From NCBI GenBank assembly GCA_020137815.1, contig CM035355.1, forward strand, positions 7,564,091 to 7,628,090: DNA of 64,000 nt, read 5' to 3'. This DNA is from Hormiphora californensis (lineage: Eukaryota; Ctenophora; Tentaculata; Cydippida; Pleurobrachiidae). Under the pieces are notes generated by a model, which was given only the letters and a program-made list of their open reading frames with translations, was not told the origin of the DNA and made no database searches. This document shows positions 20,863-33,900 of the stretch, piece after piece; the first letter of the stretch is position 1; every line of letters begins with the position of its first letter. A program made the translations under genes and the position numbers.

Positions 20863-21276
20863 TCTCTATCTCTCATCTATCTTGCCACATTTTTGTCAGA
20901 ATGATCTCTGATATGCTGTTGATATATCCAACTCATTATAGAGCTTGGACTCGTTAAGAAACTGCATCACCTATCAGATAATATATGAAGTTCTCTCTAT
21001 CTCAATTATGTCTTTGAAAAGGCAGACCTTTCCCTCCTTCAGTCCTTCGTTATAACATGCGCCCTCTGTATATCATTCAGCGAGATCGAGAGAGGGAGAT
21101 GTCTAGGGAGCAATTAGCGAGGCGCTAATGGTATAATTTCTGCAAGCTCTATCCTCGATTATATCTGATCATTTCTCTCTATACCCCAGTTCTTCCTAGT
21201 TTCCTTCGTGATTTATATCAGTCACGTTTCCATTTAGATAATTTGTTATTTTCGATAACTCTAGAGACTATAAAAG
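19002..21276. repeat. Degenerate CT/GA-rich region
   Basis: Contains CT/GA microsatellites (19296-19325, 19930-19955, 20262-20307, 20695-20870) set in DNA dominated by GA/GAG/CGA words (19330-20560). It carries no convincing exon. Part of the word structure looks like noisy copies of a GA repeat, which may be real degeneration or poor consensus. The many short ORFs are repeat translations. Confidence 0.65.
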
Positions 21277-22960
21277 ATGGATAGGTTAGTGATTAGTGAA
21301 ACAGATAAATAATAGTTTAACATTTTAATTTGTCCTACCTTGTTTACTCTCTCTCAGTGAGCAGCAACCGGAGGATTCCGTGGCCCATTCTAAAGACCTT
21401 AGATCTACCAGTAAACCGTTAACAAAAGTAATGGGCAGGAAGTTATCAAGCAAGCTTTTCCCTGAGTCTAAATCCAGTAAGATATTGTTGAATTTTTTGT
21501 TATGATCACGGATCACCTACAAATAGCATTTGACCATTAGAGCTAGCTAATGATATTTATTCTTTTAGATTTGATTGATACGGTGCGACCACTACCAAAG
21601 AAAGTTCTCTTCAGACGAAGTTCCTCATCATACAAAGTGGCAATTAACGTTTCTGGTCGGCAGTTCCTCATATCCCGTTCCAAACTGGAAAACTACCCTA
21701 CAACATTACTGGGTTCCCGAGAAATCGAACAATTTTACGATCCAAACTACAAGGAATACTTTTTTGATCGAAACCGCGACGTTTTCGAATCAATATTTGA
21801 TTTCTACATGTTCGGAAAGCTCTACCCGCCTCAAGGAATACCAGAAGATATGTACTTTGAAGAGGTCCGATTCTTCAAAATAATGACAGTTTTTGATGAG
21901 ATGTTGGCCGCTAGTCCTACTGATGATGCTGATACTCTGGTCGATGAAGAGAGGTCGTGTCACTGGTGTGCAGGTTGTTAACTGATGCTCTGGAGAACCC
22001 TAGCTACTCAGTTGGAGGTAGAATCTGGGGTTGGTTGGACTTGTTCTTTATTCGCACTTATCTGTCGTGTCCATGACTGTCGAAACAGATCCCCTCTGTG
22101 AAGGCTAGAGTTGATGTCCCTGGGTCTCGAGAGGCCCACATTTCATTCGTTGTGGAGTCTGTGACGGTAGCTTTCTTTTCCTTTGACGTGCTGCTGAGAT
22201 TTGTGGTTACCAATCGGAGACTGGCATTCCTTCGTAGTCCTGCCTCCTGGCTTGATGTGATCACCGTAGGCACCCTACTACTTTGAACTCTTTGTAGATG
22301 CGTCTAACTTCAGAGGACTAAAGGTGCTCAGGATGGCACGGGTGGTACGAGTTCTAAAACTTATAAAAAAGAATAAGAGACTGTTGTTGATCGCCCAGGT
22401 TCTCTCTCACTCTCTGGGAGAGCTGTCTATGTTGGTGATTGTGTGGGGGATGGCTATCATTGTGGCGGGATCGACCTTCTACTACTGTGAGATAGATCGA
22501 AATGATAACGTGAAAAATGGTGAGTTTCTGTAACAGAGGCAACTTCTCATTTTAGATTTTCCTTCCCCTAATCCTTATCTACTAAATAGCTTCTCTAATT
22601 ACAACCCCAAATTCCCCAAATCCTAATCCCTGTCTACCAAATTATCTAATCATACCCCCAAATTCCCCAGCATATAACCCAATTCTCCCAGGTTTTGACG
22701 CGCTATGGTGGGCAGTGGTAACAATGTCAACCGTCGGATACGGGGAAATAGTTCCTGTTACCACTGCTGGAAAGTGCTTTGCCACCGTCTTCTTCTACAT
22801 CTCAATGGTGTTCCTGGCTCTACCCCTCACTATTATAGTCGGTGCTTTCTCCAAACAATACGAGAATAGGAAGACTCTCAGTGCGAATAATGGAGATCAA
22901 GACGGGTGTAAGCAGCAGAAGAGGGAATGGGTCAGGAAGATGACACAACACGGACGGTGA
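21277..22960 (+). CDS. Voltage-gated K+ channel, Shaker-related (frame-disrupted S1-S3)
   Basis: Tetrameric potassium channel of the plasma membrane. Proposed exons: 21277-21284 (ATG), 21358-21476, 21569 onward (T1 domain: INVSGRQFLISRSKLENYP, EYFFDRNRDVFESIFDFY), an S1-S4 block to 22519, and 22692-22960. S2 is FVVESVTVAFFSFDVLLRF. S4 reads VLRMARVVRVLKLIKKNKR with a positive residue every third position. The pore is TMSTVGYGE. S6 reads FLALPLTIIVGAF, so the usual PVP is PLT and the filter ends in E instead of D. Between T1 and S4 (about 21970-22300) the conserved segments lie in different frames, with about four single-base shifts. Splice sites and S4-S6 are intact. It is either an assembly-damaged functional gene or a young pseudogene. 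Confidence 0.78.
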
Positions 22961-23319
22961 ACCGTGAAGGAGAGAGAAATTGTAAAATTGAGACAAGGCG
23001 AATAGGAGAGAGATAGAGAATGACAGAGAGAAAGAGTCTAAACTCTGAGGACTGAAATTGTTGTATGAAAGCTTCATCAGATCTTACAAGTAAAAGTGAG
23101 GCAAAACAGTGTAGCTGCGTTTACTAAAGCTGTATTTGTGAGCTGTATTATCTTAAAATTATTTTCGTTTTAATTTACCACAGTTTCGTCTCATGACAAT
23201 TGAATACCAAAGTATATATTCCCCATTTCAATCCTTATCTCTTGCTATAAACATCTATCTTTGCCATTATTCAAAGTCATATTAATGTCTAATGTCCCTA
23301 GCTAGGGTCAGATCGCGTC
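22961..23319. other. Kv-DNAI2 intergenic spacer
   Basis: Kv 3' UTR and the short upstream region of DNAI2, AT-rich. No feature recognised. Both genes are on the plus strand and only about 360 bp apart. Confidence 0.5.
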
Positions 23320-26300
23320 ATGGAGATAGTCTATGTATACACCAAGAAAAGGGAGGAGTTTGGTAGGCAGTGTAACTTTGCAGATCGAGTAGCGGAATCC
23401 CTTGTAGATATCCCTGTTGATGACTCCCTCAAAGACCAGTTTATTGTCCGAAACCCATGTGAAAGTGCCATCCAGTGCGCCCCTGAGATGTCAGAGCACG
23501 AGGTGAACACGGAACGGTTCGAGACTATGAGTAGGGGTATAAATCACGTGGAGGGGGGATGGCCTAAGGATGTGAATGCTGCTGAGGTTGAACAGACTTT
23601 GAGGTATAGGAAGAAAGTTGAGAAGGATGAGGTTTATATCCAGGCCATTCAGCAACTCGGAAGTGTGAGTACAACAATGAGATTTGATCAGGATTAATAA
23701 TATTGTTCCTAGACGATAGGAAATCAAAAGAATCAATTTGGTCTATAAAAACTCACAAACCATCCTCTACTCACTGCAGGTTATGGAACACACTATCAAG
23801 CAGAATAATGCCGTGGATATTTACGAGGAATATTTCGATGATGTTATAGAGGATGGATGTGTAGAACCTCCCTCTGCCAAAACCATCAATGTATTCAGGT
23901 ATGTCTTCTGCGACCCCCCCCCCCTCCAGAACTCAAAACGGTGATATTCTTCTTGTTGGGAAACCTATTTTTTTAGAATCGATTCGGCGACCTGTTCAAG
24001 TCAATAATTTTACTAAATCACATCTCTCTCCCAGGGATCCCAATGAAATAAAGAGGACTGCTACCAACATTAGCTGGTATCCTGACAATGCCCAGAAGTT
24101 GGCTGTGGCCTACTCCGTTCTGGAATTCCAGCGATCCTCCCCCGGAATGTGTATGGATTCCTATATCTGGGATGTCGGTAAGTTGATTTGTGATATTGTG
24201 GTACAGAAAAAAACAAAACTGCCTAAATGGTGGCTTAAACAGATATGATATTCAAATAACCAACAGCTGATATTTTCAGAGTCACCCAACAAGCCTGATA
24301 TGGCCCTAAAGCCCATTTCACCCCTGGTGTGTATCGAATATAACCCGAAGGATCCCCACTGCCTTGTCGGAGGACAGTACAACGGTCAACTTGGTAAGTT
24401 TCAGTTGATTGAGAGCGAATCTGTTCTGTTTTACATTGTTTCTAATGTTTTCTTCTCCCGTCAGCTTTCTGGGATACAAGGAAAGGCTCCCAACCGATCG
24501 AGGTTTCAGCTATTTCCGCCTCCCACTCCGATCCGCTTTATAAAGTTATTTTCCTCACCTCAAAGACAGGTATGCTGCTGCACTAGTGTTATACACTCAC
24601 ATGCATACTCTTCTTCAATATCTCATCAAGCTGGTGGAGAGCTCCAACAAGCTGCTGAATTTGTTGTCATGGGGTTGGACGGGAGGGAGGGCGCGAGCGA
24701 CATACGACTCTGAACAGTTGAAAGTGTAGCTTTTCAGCTGTTTTTGCGCTGTGTTCCCATAGAAACTAACTGCGCGCGCACAACAGCTGGACTGCTGCTG
24801 CAAGAATCGGACCTCTGAGAGTCTGAGCAGAACAATTCTCATGCTGGCTGCCCATCTGTCAATGCCTGACAGCTACCCACTCTCTCTCCAACTAAATCCC
24901 CACCCTCTCCCACCAGGAACGGAGTGTTTCACGACCTCAACGGACGGCCAGGTTCTCTGGTGGGATATCAGAAAAATGGCCGAGCCCACGGAAACTTTAA
25001 TCCTGGATATCACCAAAAAGGGAAAACCAACACTCGGGGGAATTTCCCTGGAGTACGAGTCGACAATGCCCACCAAGTTTATGGTGGGAACAGAGCAGGG
25101 AACCATTCTAAGCTGTAACAGGAAGGCTAAATCTCCCGCTGACCGAATTGTAGCCAACTTCAGGTAAAACGAGATTCAACAAAAAACAGTTCGAATTTGG
25201 ATAGACAATGTTTCTTGCCCTACAAGCCCCCACTCCTCCATTTCTAACCCATTATCCTACAGTGGTCACTATGGACCAGTATACGCCCTCCAGAGGAATC
25301 CCTTCTTCCCTAAGAACTTCCTAACTGTCGGAGATTGGACTGCTAGGGTTTGGAGCGAGGATCTTAGGGATTCTAGCATTATGTGGACCAAGTGAGTCAG
25401 AAACACAGATATTGCAGTAATTTCATGAAAGATAAAAAAAGAGAAGGTTGAAAACCACAAGTACACATATTAATGATCGAGTGTTTACCTCTCTTTATCT
25501 AACCCATCCACCCCCAGGTTCCATAACTCTTATCTAACCGATGGTTGCTGGTCGCCAGTCCGACCTGCTGTCTTCTTCACGTCCCGAATGGACGGTTGTC
25601 TCGATGTGTGGGATTACATGTTCAAACAGAACGACCCCACTCTCAGCCTCCAGGTACATTCTCCTGACTCCGGAGAAAATGGAACTGGGACAGTGTCCCA
25701 CTATGCCCCATAAATCATAATCCTTTCATCTGTAATTTGATAATATGTACACTGTAGTCTGTACAGTGTACAGACTACTCATCGAATTCCCCTCTACCTC
25801 CCCTTCACGTTATGTTTTTGCTAGGTGTGTGATGAGGCCCTGAATTGTCTGAGGATCCAAGAGGGTGGAAGCTTGATGGCTTGTGGATCGCATTCCGGAA
25901 ATGTGACCTTGTTGGAGCTGAGCGAATGTGAGTAATATATTGCCGTATACGACACATGTTCTGTACTTGGTAACATAGACACCTGGTCGCACCAGGTGTC
26001 TATGTTACCAAGTTCTGTACCCAAATGGGTACCATTACCACTTGAATCCATTGCAACCTATAGCTATGTGAGATCGATCTCAGTCGTGCGCGTCGATCTC
26101 ACTCAGGTATCAATGTGACCAACATAACCACCTATAATTCTCGTGTGCCACGAAGCACCCAAGCAACCCCCTTCAAGTTCAAACATTCAATGCTAACTCT
26201 TATCCCCTTCTCAGCTCTGTCACAGCAGCAGAGGAACGAAAAGGCATCATTGACGCAGATCTTCGAACGAGAGACAAAACGAGAGAAGATCTTGGAGAGC

Positions 26301-27062
26301 AGATACAGAGAAATGAAGTTGAAGGAGAGAGCCAAGTCTCAACAGGAAGAGAAGTGAGTGCATACTTCCCAAAACCTGAAACCCACCCTAGGAACCCCCT
26401 CCTGATATGATCATACGCCCCTCTTATCTCCTCCCCAGGCCATCGTATCTGTTTTCATATCCCCTTCCCCTATATATATGTTCAGTATCCGGTATTTAAC
26501 CCCTCCTCTCCCCATCTAATCCCCCTCCCCAGAAACCCCCAACTAAACTACCCCTCCACCTTGTTGAGTCCCACCCCTTACCCAACAACCTCTACCGGGA
26601 AGTTCTTGGCCTCCCCCAGGCCCCATATAACCCCACACCTCCTCTCCTCTAGGAACCTCCTCCACTTATTTCTAACCCCACAACCCTTCCCCATCAGCCA
26701 TCTAAACCCACACCCTCTCCCCATCTAAACCCACACCCTCTCCCCATCTAACCCCACACACCCTCTCCCCATCTAACCCCACATACCCCCTCCCATAACC
26801 ACAACCCCGATAGCACAAACACACCGCCATGAAACACACCTCTCATTAAAAACTACTAACCCACCCTTCTAACCCCACACCCCCTCCCCATCTAACCCCA
26901 CACCCCCTCCCCATCTAAACCCACACCCTCTTCTCTAGGAACCCGGAAGATGACGAGGAGAATCCTGAAGAGCTGGTGGATGAAGCAGACAAGAACTTCT
27001 GGTTCACAGTGGAACAAGAGAAGGCAGGGATCGAAAAGAAGGAACGGGAGGCAGAGAAATGA
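23320..27062 (+). CDS. DNAI2: Axonemal dynein intermediate chain 2
   Basis: WD-repeat intermediate chain of the outer dynein arm, needed for ciliary motility and dynein-arm assembly. Eleven exons (23320-23664, 23780-23898, 24035-24177, 24280-24393, 24465-24569, 24917-25163, 25263-25391, 25518-25653, 25825-25927, 26215-26353, 26939-27062) join without a frame error to 567 aa, close to the usual size. The start [17 protein letters not shown] is the family signature. WD-type blocks include [27 protein letters not shown] and [11 protein letters not shown]. The charged C-terminus (EREAEK, stop) is typical. Intron 5 carries GC-rich DNA, intron 9 a perfect hairpin and intron 10 a C-rich repeat. All splice sites are GT/AG. 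Confidence 0.95.
25965..26013. repeat. Perfect 22-bp stem hairpin in DNAI2 intron 9
   Basis: The left arm 25965-25986 (acttggtaacatagac...) is exactly complementary to 25992-26013, with a 5-base loop tcgca. The perfect pairing suggests a recent origin. Confidence 0.9.
26400..26935. repeat. C-rich imperfect tandem repeat, DNAI2 intron 10
   Basis: Repeats of the form ccccatctaaccccacac occur many times, most regularly at 26690-26780 and 26870-26930. The strand is extremely pyrimidine-rich and ends at the exon 11 acceptor. No ORF. Confidence 0.7.
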
Positions 27063-27655
27063 GCAGGGTCGTGCTGGAATATCAGAAAATCGCGAGATGT
27101 GACTGCCGGGGGGCGTGTTTGTGACTTTGAGATCTGTTTAGGCGGTGGTTTTTTGGGGAGAGAAGATTCAAGAAAACTGTTTTTCTCTATCCCACGGGAC
27201 GACACTGAGTCCCGATTATTTTAATTGAATGTGAATACACTGTGTAAAAAAGTTTACCCTTAGGGGATGGAAGAGGATGAAAAAGAAACCTCCCCGTCCC
27301 TTCTTCATTTCTTTCCACTGATATCACTCTTTTCTATTTGTTACAAAACGTTAAATCAACCCTTTTCAAACTTTTAAATTCTTGAACGATCGTCGACTGC
27401 TCCAAAACTTTATTTTTCTTCAAAAGGGTTGATTTAACACATTTCTAAGATAGGCAGATCTGGTGGTTGAAGTTTGAATATGGACAATGTACACATATTT
27501 ACACACGTGATCTCACTACTCAATTTCCGGTCTCATTCCCCACTCATTAGGCACCGCATTAGCCAAATTGTAAAAAGCATTGTCACACACTTCCTCTCTC
27601 TTTCATTTTGTACTCTCTATCCCACACCCACAATTGTCTGATATTACATTTCCAT
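27063..27655. other. DNAI2 3' flank
   Basis: Presumed 3' UTR and intergenic DNA between the two convergent ciliary genes. It includes two related direct segments (caacccttttcaaac at about 27358; caaaagggttgatttaac at about 27421) that are inverted relative to each other. Nothing coding seen. Confidence 0.45.
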
Positions 27656-27895
27656 TCCTCCTCTGACAGTAAAAACATGCCACTTTTAGCCACTCTCTCC
27701 TCTGACAGTAAAAACATGCCACTTTTAGCCACTCTCTCCTCTGACAGTAAAAACATGCCACTTTTAGCCACTCTCTCCTCTGACAGTAAAAACATGCCAC
27801 TTTTAGCCACTCTCTCCTCTGACAGTAAAAACATGCCACTTTTAGCCACTCTCTCCTCTGACAGTAAAACATACCACTTTTAGCCACTTTCTCTC
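27656..27895. repeat. 39-bp minisatellite, about six copies
   Basis: The unit starts ctctgacagtaaaaacatgc and repeats with a 39-bp period from 27661, with almost identical copies. Because 39 is a multiple of three, long artificial ORFs run through it on both strands. The array begins 7 bp after the AGBL4 stop codon (minus strand), so it forms that gene's 3' UTR. Confidence 0.95.
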
Positions 27896-27901
27896 CTCTC
27901 C

Positions 27902-30900
27902 TCATAATGCATTGTCCGGGTTCTGTGGGTTGATGAAGTAGTTGGCGTGTTTTGAAGTTTCTAACCGTCTTCCCGGTTGGAGTGAGTTCCGTCCTGACTG
28001 AAAATAGGGGGCTGGTCGTTTGAATTAGTCTCTTATAAACTGCTAATGAATTTCACAATTTTTGCTCCTACTCCCAGGTGTAGGAGCAAAAATTGGAGCT
28101 CCCGGCCCATGTGACCCCCCCCCCCCGGCAACCCCGCCAGCCCTAATTTAAAAAACCTACCAGTGGAGAGGAAGCAGTTTGATCCTGTTGTTCCTCAGTG
28201 CCCAACCCCTCCCCCACCCATGCTGCACCTACCAGCCCCTCCCAATACCCGGTACCCTATCCCAATAGCCCCTAACCCCAGCCCTATCACCTACCAGTGG
28301 AGAGGAAACAGTCTGATCCTGTTGCTCCTCAGTGGGTGTTCTCCGCTGCTTCTGGAGTACCGGGGGGCTGATGGCAGGGGCCTGCTGGGCACTCAACCCC
28401 GAGTGCATCAGATGTGACCTAGTTTGGGGGACACTACGGGATGAGTGTTAGAGGGGTGTGTTACAATGTTGATTTGATTTGAAACTAATTTGCAATATAT
28501 ACAGGAAAAGTAGCACACATAAAAATATAAATATATATAAGTCCCTGTATATAGAGCAGATTAGAGGCAGGTCTAAGTAGACGCTTACGCCGCAGAGTCA
28601 TACTAAAACATCTATAGGGTAATGTAGTAATAAATTAGGTAATATTAATAAGTTAAAGGTATTATTTTAATAAATTTTATTTTTATTTATTTTAGATTAT
28701 TTTGTCCTGTCAGTCATTCACGTCAAGTCATGTTGGAGAAGTGTTTTAGGAAGTAGAAAGATTGCAGTGTTTAGGGAGGAGTCAGGAGGAGAGCAGCAAG
28801 GGAGGAGGGAAAAAGGAAGAGTATAGAGGAGAGAGAAAGAAAGAAAGAGGTGTAGTAAAGTGCTTCACAGCTGTACTTCCATACGTCTGGGATTAGAGGG
28901 CTAGTAGTAGTGACACACAAGTAGTAGAAGATAATTTAGGTTATTCCATATTCTAGCAGTGGGTTTTTGAGTTTAATGGAAAAAGTGAAGGGTTGCATAT
29001 TTCTCTTAATGACAATGGGAGTAAGTTCCAGGCCAAATGTGTTCTGTAGAAAAATGACTGCTCAAATGACTCAAGTCTAGCTCTCTCGGTGCAAACAATA
29101 TGGAGGTCATCTCTCTCACTCTGGAATCTCGTTGTTTAGTAAATGGATTGTCTGTCATACATGTGTAGGTATGCAGGTAGTTGCAGAGGAATGTGAGAAT
29201 AAACTATTTTGTGCAGAAGAGATGATCGGTGTAGGTGAATTTGAGGGACTCGGAAGTAGTTTCAGTTCACATAATTTCTTTCTATATTCGGTGTCAGTGT
29301 GTGCTAGCATATTGCTCATTAAGAATAAATTTCACAGCCCTTTTTGTATCTTTTCGAACTTACTGAGACCATTTTCACCTGAAGGTCTCCAGATTGGTGA
29401 ACAGTGTTCAAAAAGTGACCTAACTATAGCTATGTAAAGGTTCTTTTAGCTTGTGTCTGACAGACCATATTGCAGTGCCGTTTGATTAAGCCTAGTTTTT
29501 GTGAAGATTTTGATACAATAGATTCAATGTGATCAGTGTAGCTTAGTTTGGCCGTCATAATCACCCCCAGGTCCTTTTCTGACGATGTACACTCTAATTC
29601 TACTCCCCAACATGTATCTAATATCTATAGCATCGCGTTTATATGTGCTCCGTATTACCTTACTTTAGAGGGATGGAACTTCATTTTGTTTGCAGTGCTC
29701 CACGCTTCTAATTATCTATATCTAACTGCAGACTGTCGTTTTGACATCTAATTTCCGCCAAATCTTGAGGTCATCGGCATATAATTTTATTTGTATCCAT
29801 CGCCTACACTATCGACAATATCTTTATAAATAGGACAAATAGAAGGGGGCCTAGAATAGAACCCTGAGGTACTCCGGATGTTACAGGAGTCCAGTCTGAG
29901 AAAGTGCCATCTACCATTACACGCTGTCTTCGATTTTGGAGATAAATTTTTATAAAATTTAGCAGCTTACCGTCTATATCGAATTGGTTCTTAAGTTTTT
30001 CTAATATTAAGTCATGAGAAACACTATCGAAAGCCTTAGAGAAGTCAAAATAAACTATATCAGTTGGAGATGATGTTTAGATTATAGGCAGTTGACTAGA
30101 AAATTCAATAAGTTGTGTGTTACATGATTTATGAGGGACAAAGCCATGTTGATGTATCGGTTTTGTCTTCACACATGAAAGGAGAGCTTGTCCCTGACTA
30201 GATTTTCAAAGACTTTCATAACTAAACATGTGAGAGATATGGGCCTATAATTCCTAAATCATTCTTGGCACTCTTTTTGTGTATAGGGACAACATTTGCA
30301 TCTTTCCATTGGCAGGAATAATGCCAGCATGAAAACAGCTATTGAAGAGTAAGGATAGTGGTTTACTAAGAGAGATCTACATTTCTTTAGGACAATGCCC
30401 TCTATATTATCTGGACCAGAGGCTTTAGATGGATCTAAATTTTTGAGTACTTTGAAAACATCACTTTCCATAAAATAGGTGTCGTTACAGTCCGAATGAT
30501 TGTTTCTACTATAATTAACGTGAGTTTTGTAATCACTGCTGCCCGAGAATTGTTGACTAAAAAAGAAATTAAACATGCTACATTTATCTTCTGATTTGGT
30601 GGATGTGTTTTTCATTATGTAGAACGTCAGGGATTCTAGTACTATGTGATAGAGATCCAATGTGTTGACACTTTTAGACACAGAATTTCCAGAGCCTTCG
30701 TCAGTGAAATAACTTGCCATTTTATTTTTGACATTTCCCTATATGACACTTCAAGTTTTAGGAAAAAGTCTTTAAGAACAGGATCTGACCCAGAGCTATT
30801 AGCTGCCTTTCTAGCTCTATCGAGTCTATTTTTTAGATTTTTTAGCTCGCTGTCATACCATGGGGGTTTATCCCCGACTTTAACAAGAACCATAGGAATA

Positions 30901-33900
30901 TGTTTTCTAAGAATAATGTCTAATTTTGATTTAAAGATGTCTAGTTTTCTTTAATTGTACGGTTTCTAAAAATGGCCCCCAGTCAACTTTACCTAATTCA
31001 TTATTTATACTATTCCAGTCCGCCTTCTTGTAACAGAATTTTCTCACTTTTGTGACAGACTTGGGTTTCTTGATTAGGGAGATATCAGCTGTTAACGTGA
31101 AATGGTCAGAAGAAGTAAGGAGGTTTGGTTGGATGGAGTGCTTGAGAAACATGTCAGGTTGATTAGTCATGATGAGGTCAAGAATGTTACCTGACTGATG
31201 GGTAGGATTGTTAATTAAACAAGTTAGACCTAAGTTATCGAATATCTCTAGGAACCTAGAGTGACTGGAGTTAGAAGTAACGGGTGCATCCCAGTCCTTA
31301 ACTGAACTTAAGTTCAGGTCACCTATAATAGCTATGTTGCTATATCGTCTTATGAGTTCTAAATAATATTCTTCTACTGAGTCTGCGTGCTCAGACTTAC
31401 TATAATCATATCTATAATATGTTGAGATACAAAGTTTATGCCCATTTTTTGCTTTAACAAGTACACTTAGAATAGGAAGATCTCCAGAATTACCCTTATA
31501 CAGAGAAACCTTAAATACCAGCATTGTTTTTACATAAGATCATTACACCCCCACCCCCTTTTTATTGTGTATTCTTTATCACCTGCAGTTCTATCCTTTC
31601 TATAAACTGTGTAGTACTGATCCAGTACCACTTCATTATCTGTATATACTTAGAAAGCCATGTTTCATTTAGAATAACTATATCGGGGGTATAAGTGTAT
31701 AGGTATGCCCTTAGACACTAGTTTATTAGCCTGGAAGGTTGGAGTTTTTGAGGTCATAGAGTTCATATGTATTAATCCCTGGATGTTACAGTAAACTATT
31801 TTTAAGGAGTCTAGCTTCATACTTTGTTTGGGCAGGATTGTAGATGAGGATTGGTATGTAGGGTTGCTATCACTATGAGTAGCAGTGCACAGCTAGCTAC
31901 GAAAATAATGATACTAGCGATTTGACTAATAGTTTCAGGAAATACAGTGTTTTGGATATTTTATATCATTTCTTTTAGAGGATATGGTGCTACTGGAGTT
32001 ATGCATGAAAAGTATGCTATTTGTATTGCTAAATAAAGAGGATAGATTTGAGGTTTCATAAAACTGCCACTCTCAACAGATGGTGACGGGCAGTGGTCTA
32101 GGTTGTTGGAGAATGACTGGCTGGAAAGGCCGAGAAAACATAGAAAGATTATTAATCCATATAGAAAGACACCGAAACCGGCTAAGAAAAGTGAGAAGAA
32201 ATGAGAATTAGACGGGAGTTCGCGGTATGACGTGGGATAAGAGCTAATTTTAGTAGTCATGTTGTGTCCGTTGTATTTTTTTATGGTCAGTCTAAGGTAG
32301 TGCCCTCCTATTCTACAGCGGTATGTTTCAATGTCGATCATTTTCTCAAAAACTTTTCTTCTATTCAAATATATATTTTGTGGTACTTTGTGGTACCCGG
32401 GACGCGAATTTTATTTGTATAATCTGCTCTATTTAGTTACATTATATATATGATAGAGAATTATATCTCTTAGCCTCCTTTTACCATCATTATTAAGATG
32501 GAGCCTCCCTCGTCCGTACAGACTCAAGTTCATACAACACCCACAATGCTCCAAAAACTCCTCAAGACAGGGCACCCAATGAAAACCATAATCCAAAACC
32601 AGCTCTCTCAAGACTCTATTGGATTTCATAATATCCCCTGAAAACTCGCCATCCCCTCGCGGCAGAATGTTCACACAAAACACACGGGCTCTGGGGAACA
32701 TTTCTCCCACCACTCTGAGAAGTTCCGAGTAGTCAGAGAACAGTTCCCGGAGGCGTACTTTCCTAGCAACATCGTTCGTGCCCACCAGGACAGTGACAGA
32801 ATTTACATTGTCACGGACCTGTTGTGCACGGATTTCTGAAGTTAGTTATAGTAATCCTCGCCCCACCGAGGGAAATACTCCCAACATTCCTTCCAAAACT
32901 AACCCCCTTGATCATAGAGTCCCCAATAACCCAATGTTTTGGTTCTAGTGGTGGAGGAGGAGGAAGAAGACGTGGTGATGGTGGTGGGGGGAGTTGATAT
33001 CCATCTCCTGTCGGCACCGGCAGAGTAAAGTCCGATGGTAGAACTCTTGGGACTCTAGGTGGGATGTGATCCAATTGATAACCATCACCTGTCGGCTCAG
33101 GCAGAGTAAAGTCCGATGGTAGAACTCTTGGGACTCTTAGGGCGACGGGATCCATAGGAGAGGGAGATGAGATTCCAGGAGTGGGAGCCTCTGTTCCAGG
33201 AGGCTGCATTGGTGATGGTAGTGACTCCGTTTCTACCCAGCTAGTCGACTGAGGTTGATGAAGGGGAGGGGAGTAGGAGGCCAAAGAGTAGTCGAAGAGC
33301 GGGGAGGAGCATCAGGCCGAGGAGTGGAGGAGGATGGTTGTGCAAGGGAGGTGTTGTGATTCTCTGCAGCGGATGAAGAAGAAAAACGAGACCGGCAAGG
33401 AGGTCGATGCTGCTGTGGGCCTGGCAGAAAACCGTGTGAGACAAGGTTTCTCCTGGTAGCTCTGACCGCTCTGAGGAGGCTCGAGCGGGGCGAGACATTT
33501 CCATCGAATACAATGGGGGTTGTGGTCCCCTGGAAAGTTACCGGTGGCCTCTCAACTCTTCCAGTCTGATCTGATGATGTTGATGGGTCAATGACCTTCC
33601 TGAATGATAGAACATAGCGTCTCCCTTCTGCGTGAACAACCCCATGGAACAGCCCCTTCTGATCGGGTTTAAACAGCAGTGAGTCACCACTTGCCTAACT
33701 ACTGAACCAGCAAGTTCGCTGGACCAGTTATTCCCCTTTCGGAACTGTAGGGTACGTGGAGCACCTACAGAAACCGACACGACCGGATGGCCTGGCACAT
33801 TCATCTTTTCGGTGTCTTGGTGCAGCCCAAGACCGTCAGGGTGGCCCGGTACCCCCAAATACCGGATGACAAGGCAACCGTTGAAGGCGAGTCCAGTTAA

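Noticed and set aside
20606-20911. Long SLSLSL ORF and its antisense ERERER ORF
   Set aside because: Pure CT/GA repeat; any dinucleotide tract without stops gives such frames.
22014-22091. A 77-bp intron between Kv T1 and S2
   Set aside because: The interval itself encodes S1 (LVLYSHLSVVSMTVETDP) in another frame, so splicing it out would remove S1.
27656-27895. CRISPR-like array
   Set aside because: Copies are contiguous with no unique spacers, and the DNA is eukaryotic; it is a minisatellite.
27583-27905. ORFs with 13-residue repeats on both strands
   Set aside because: The 39-bp minisatellite period is a multiple of three, so open frames arise automatically.
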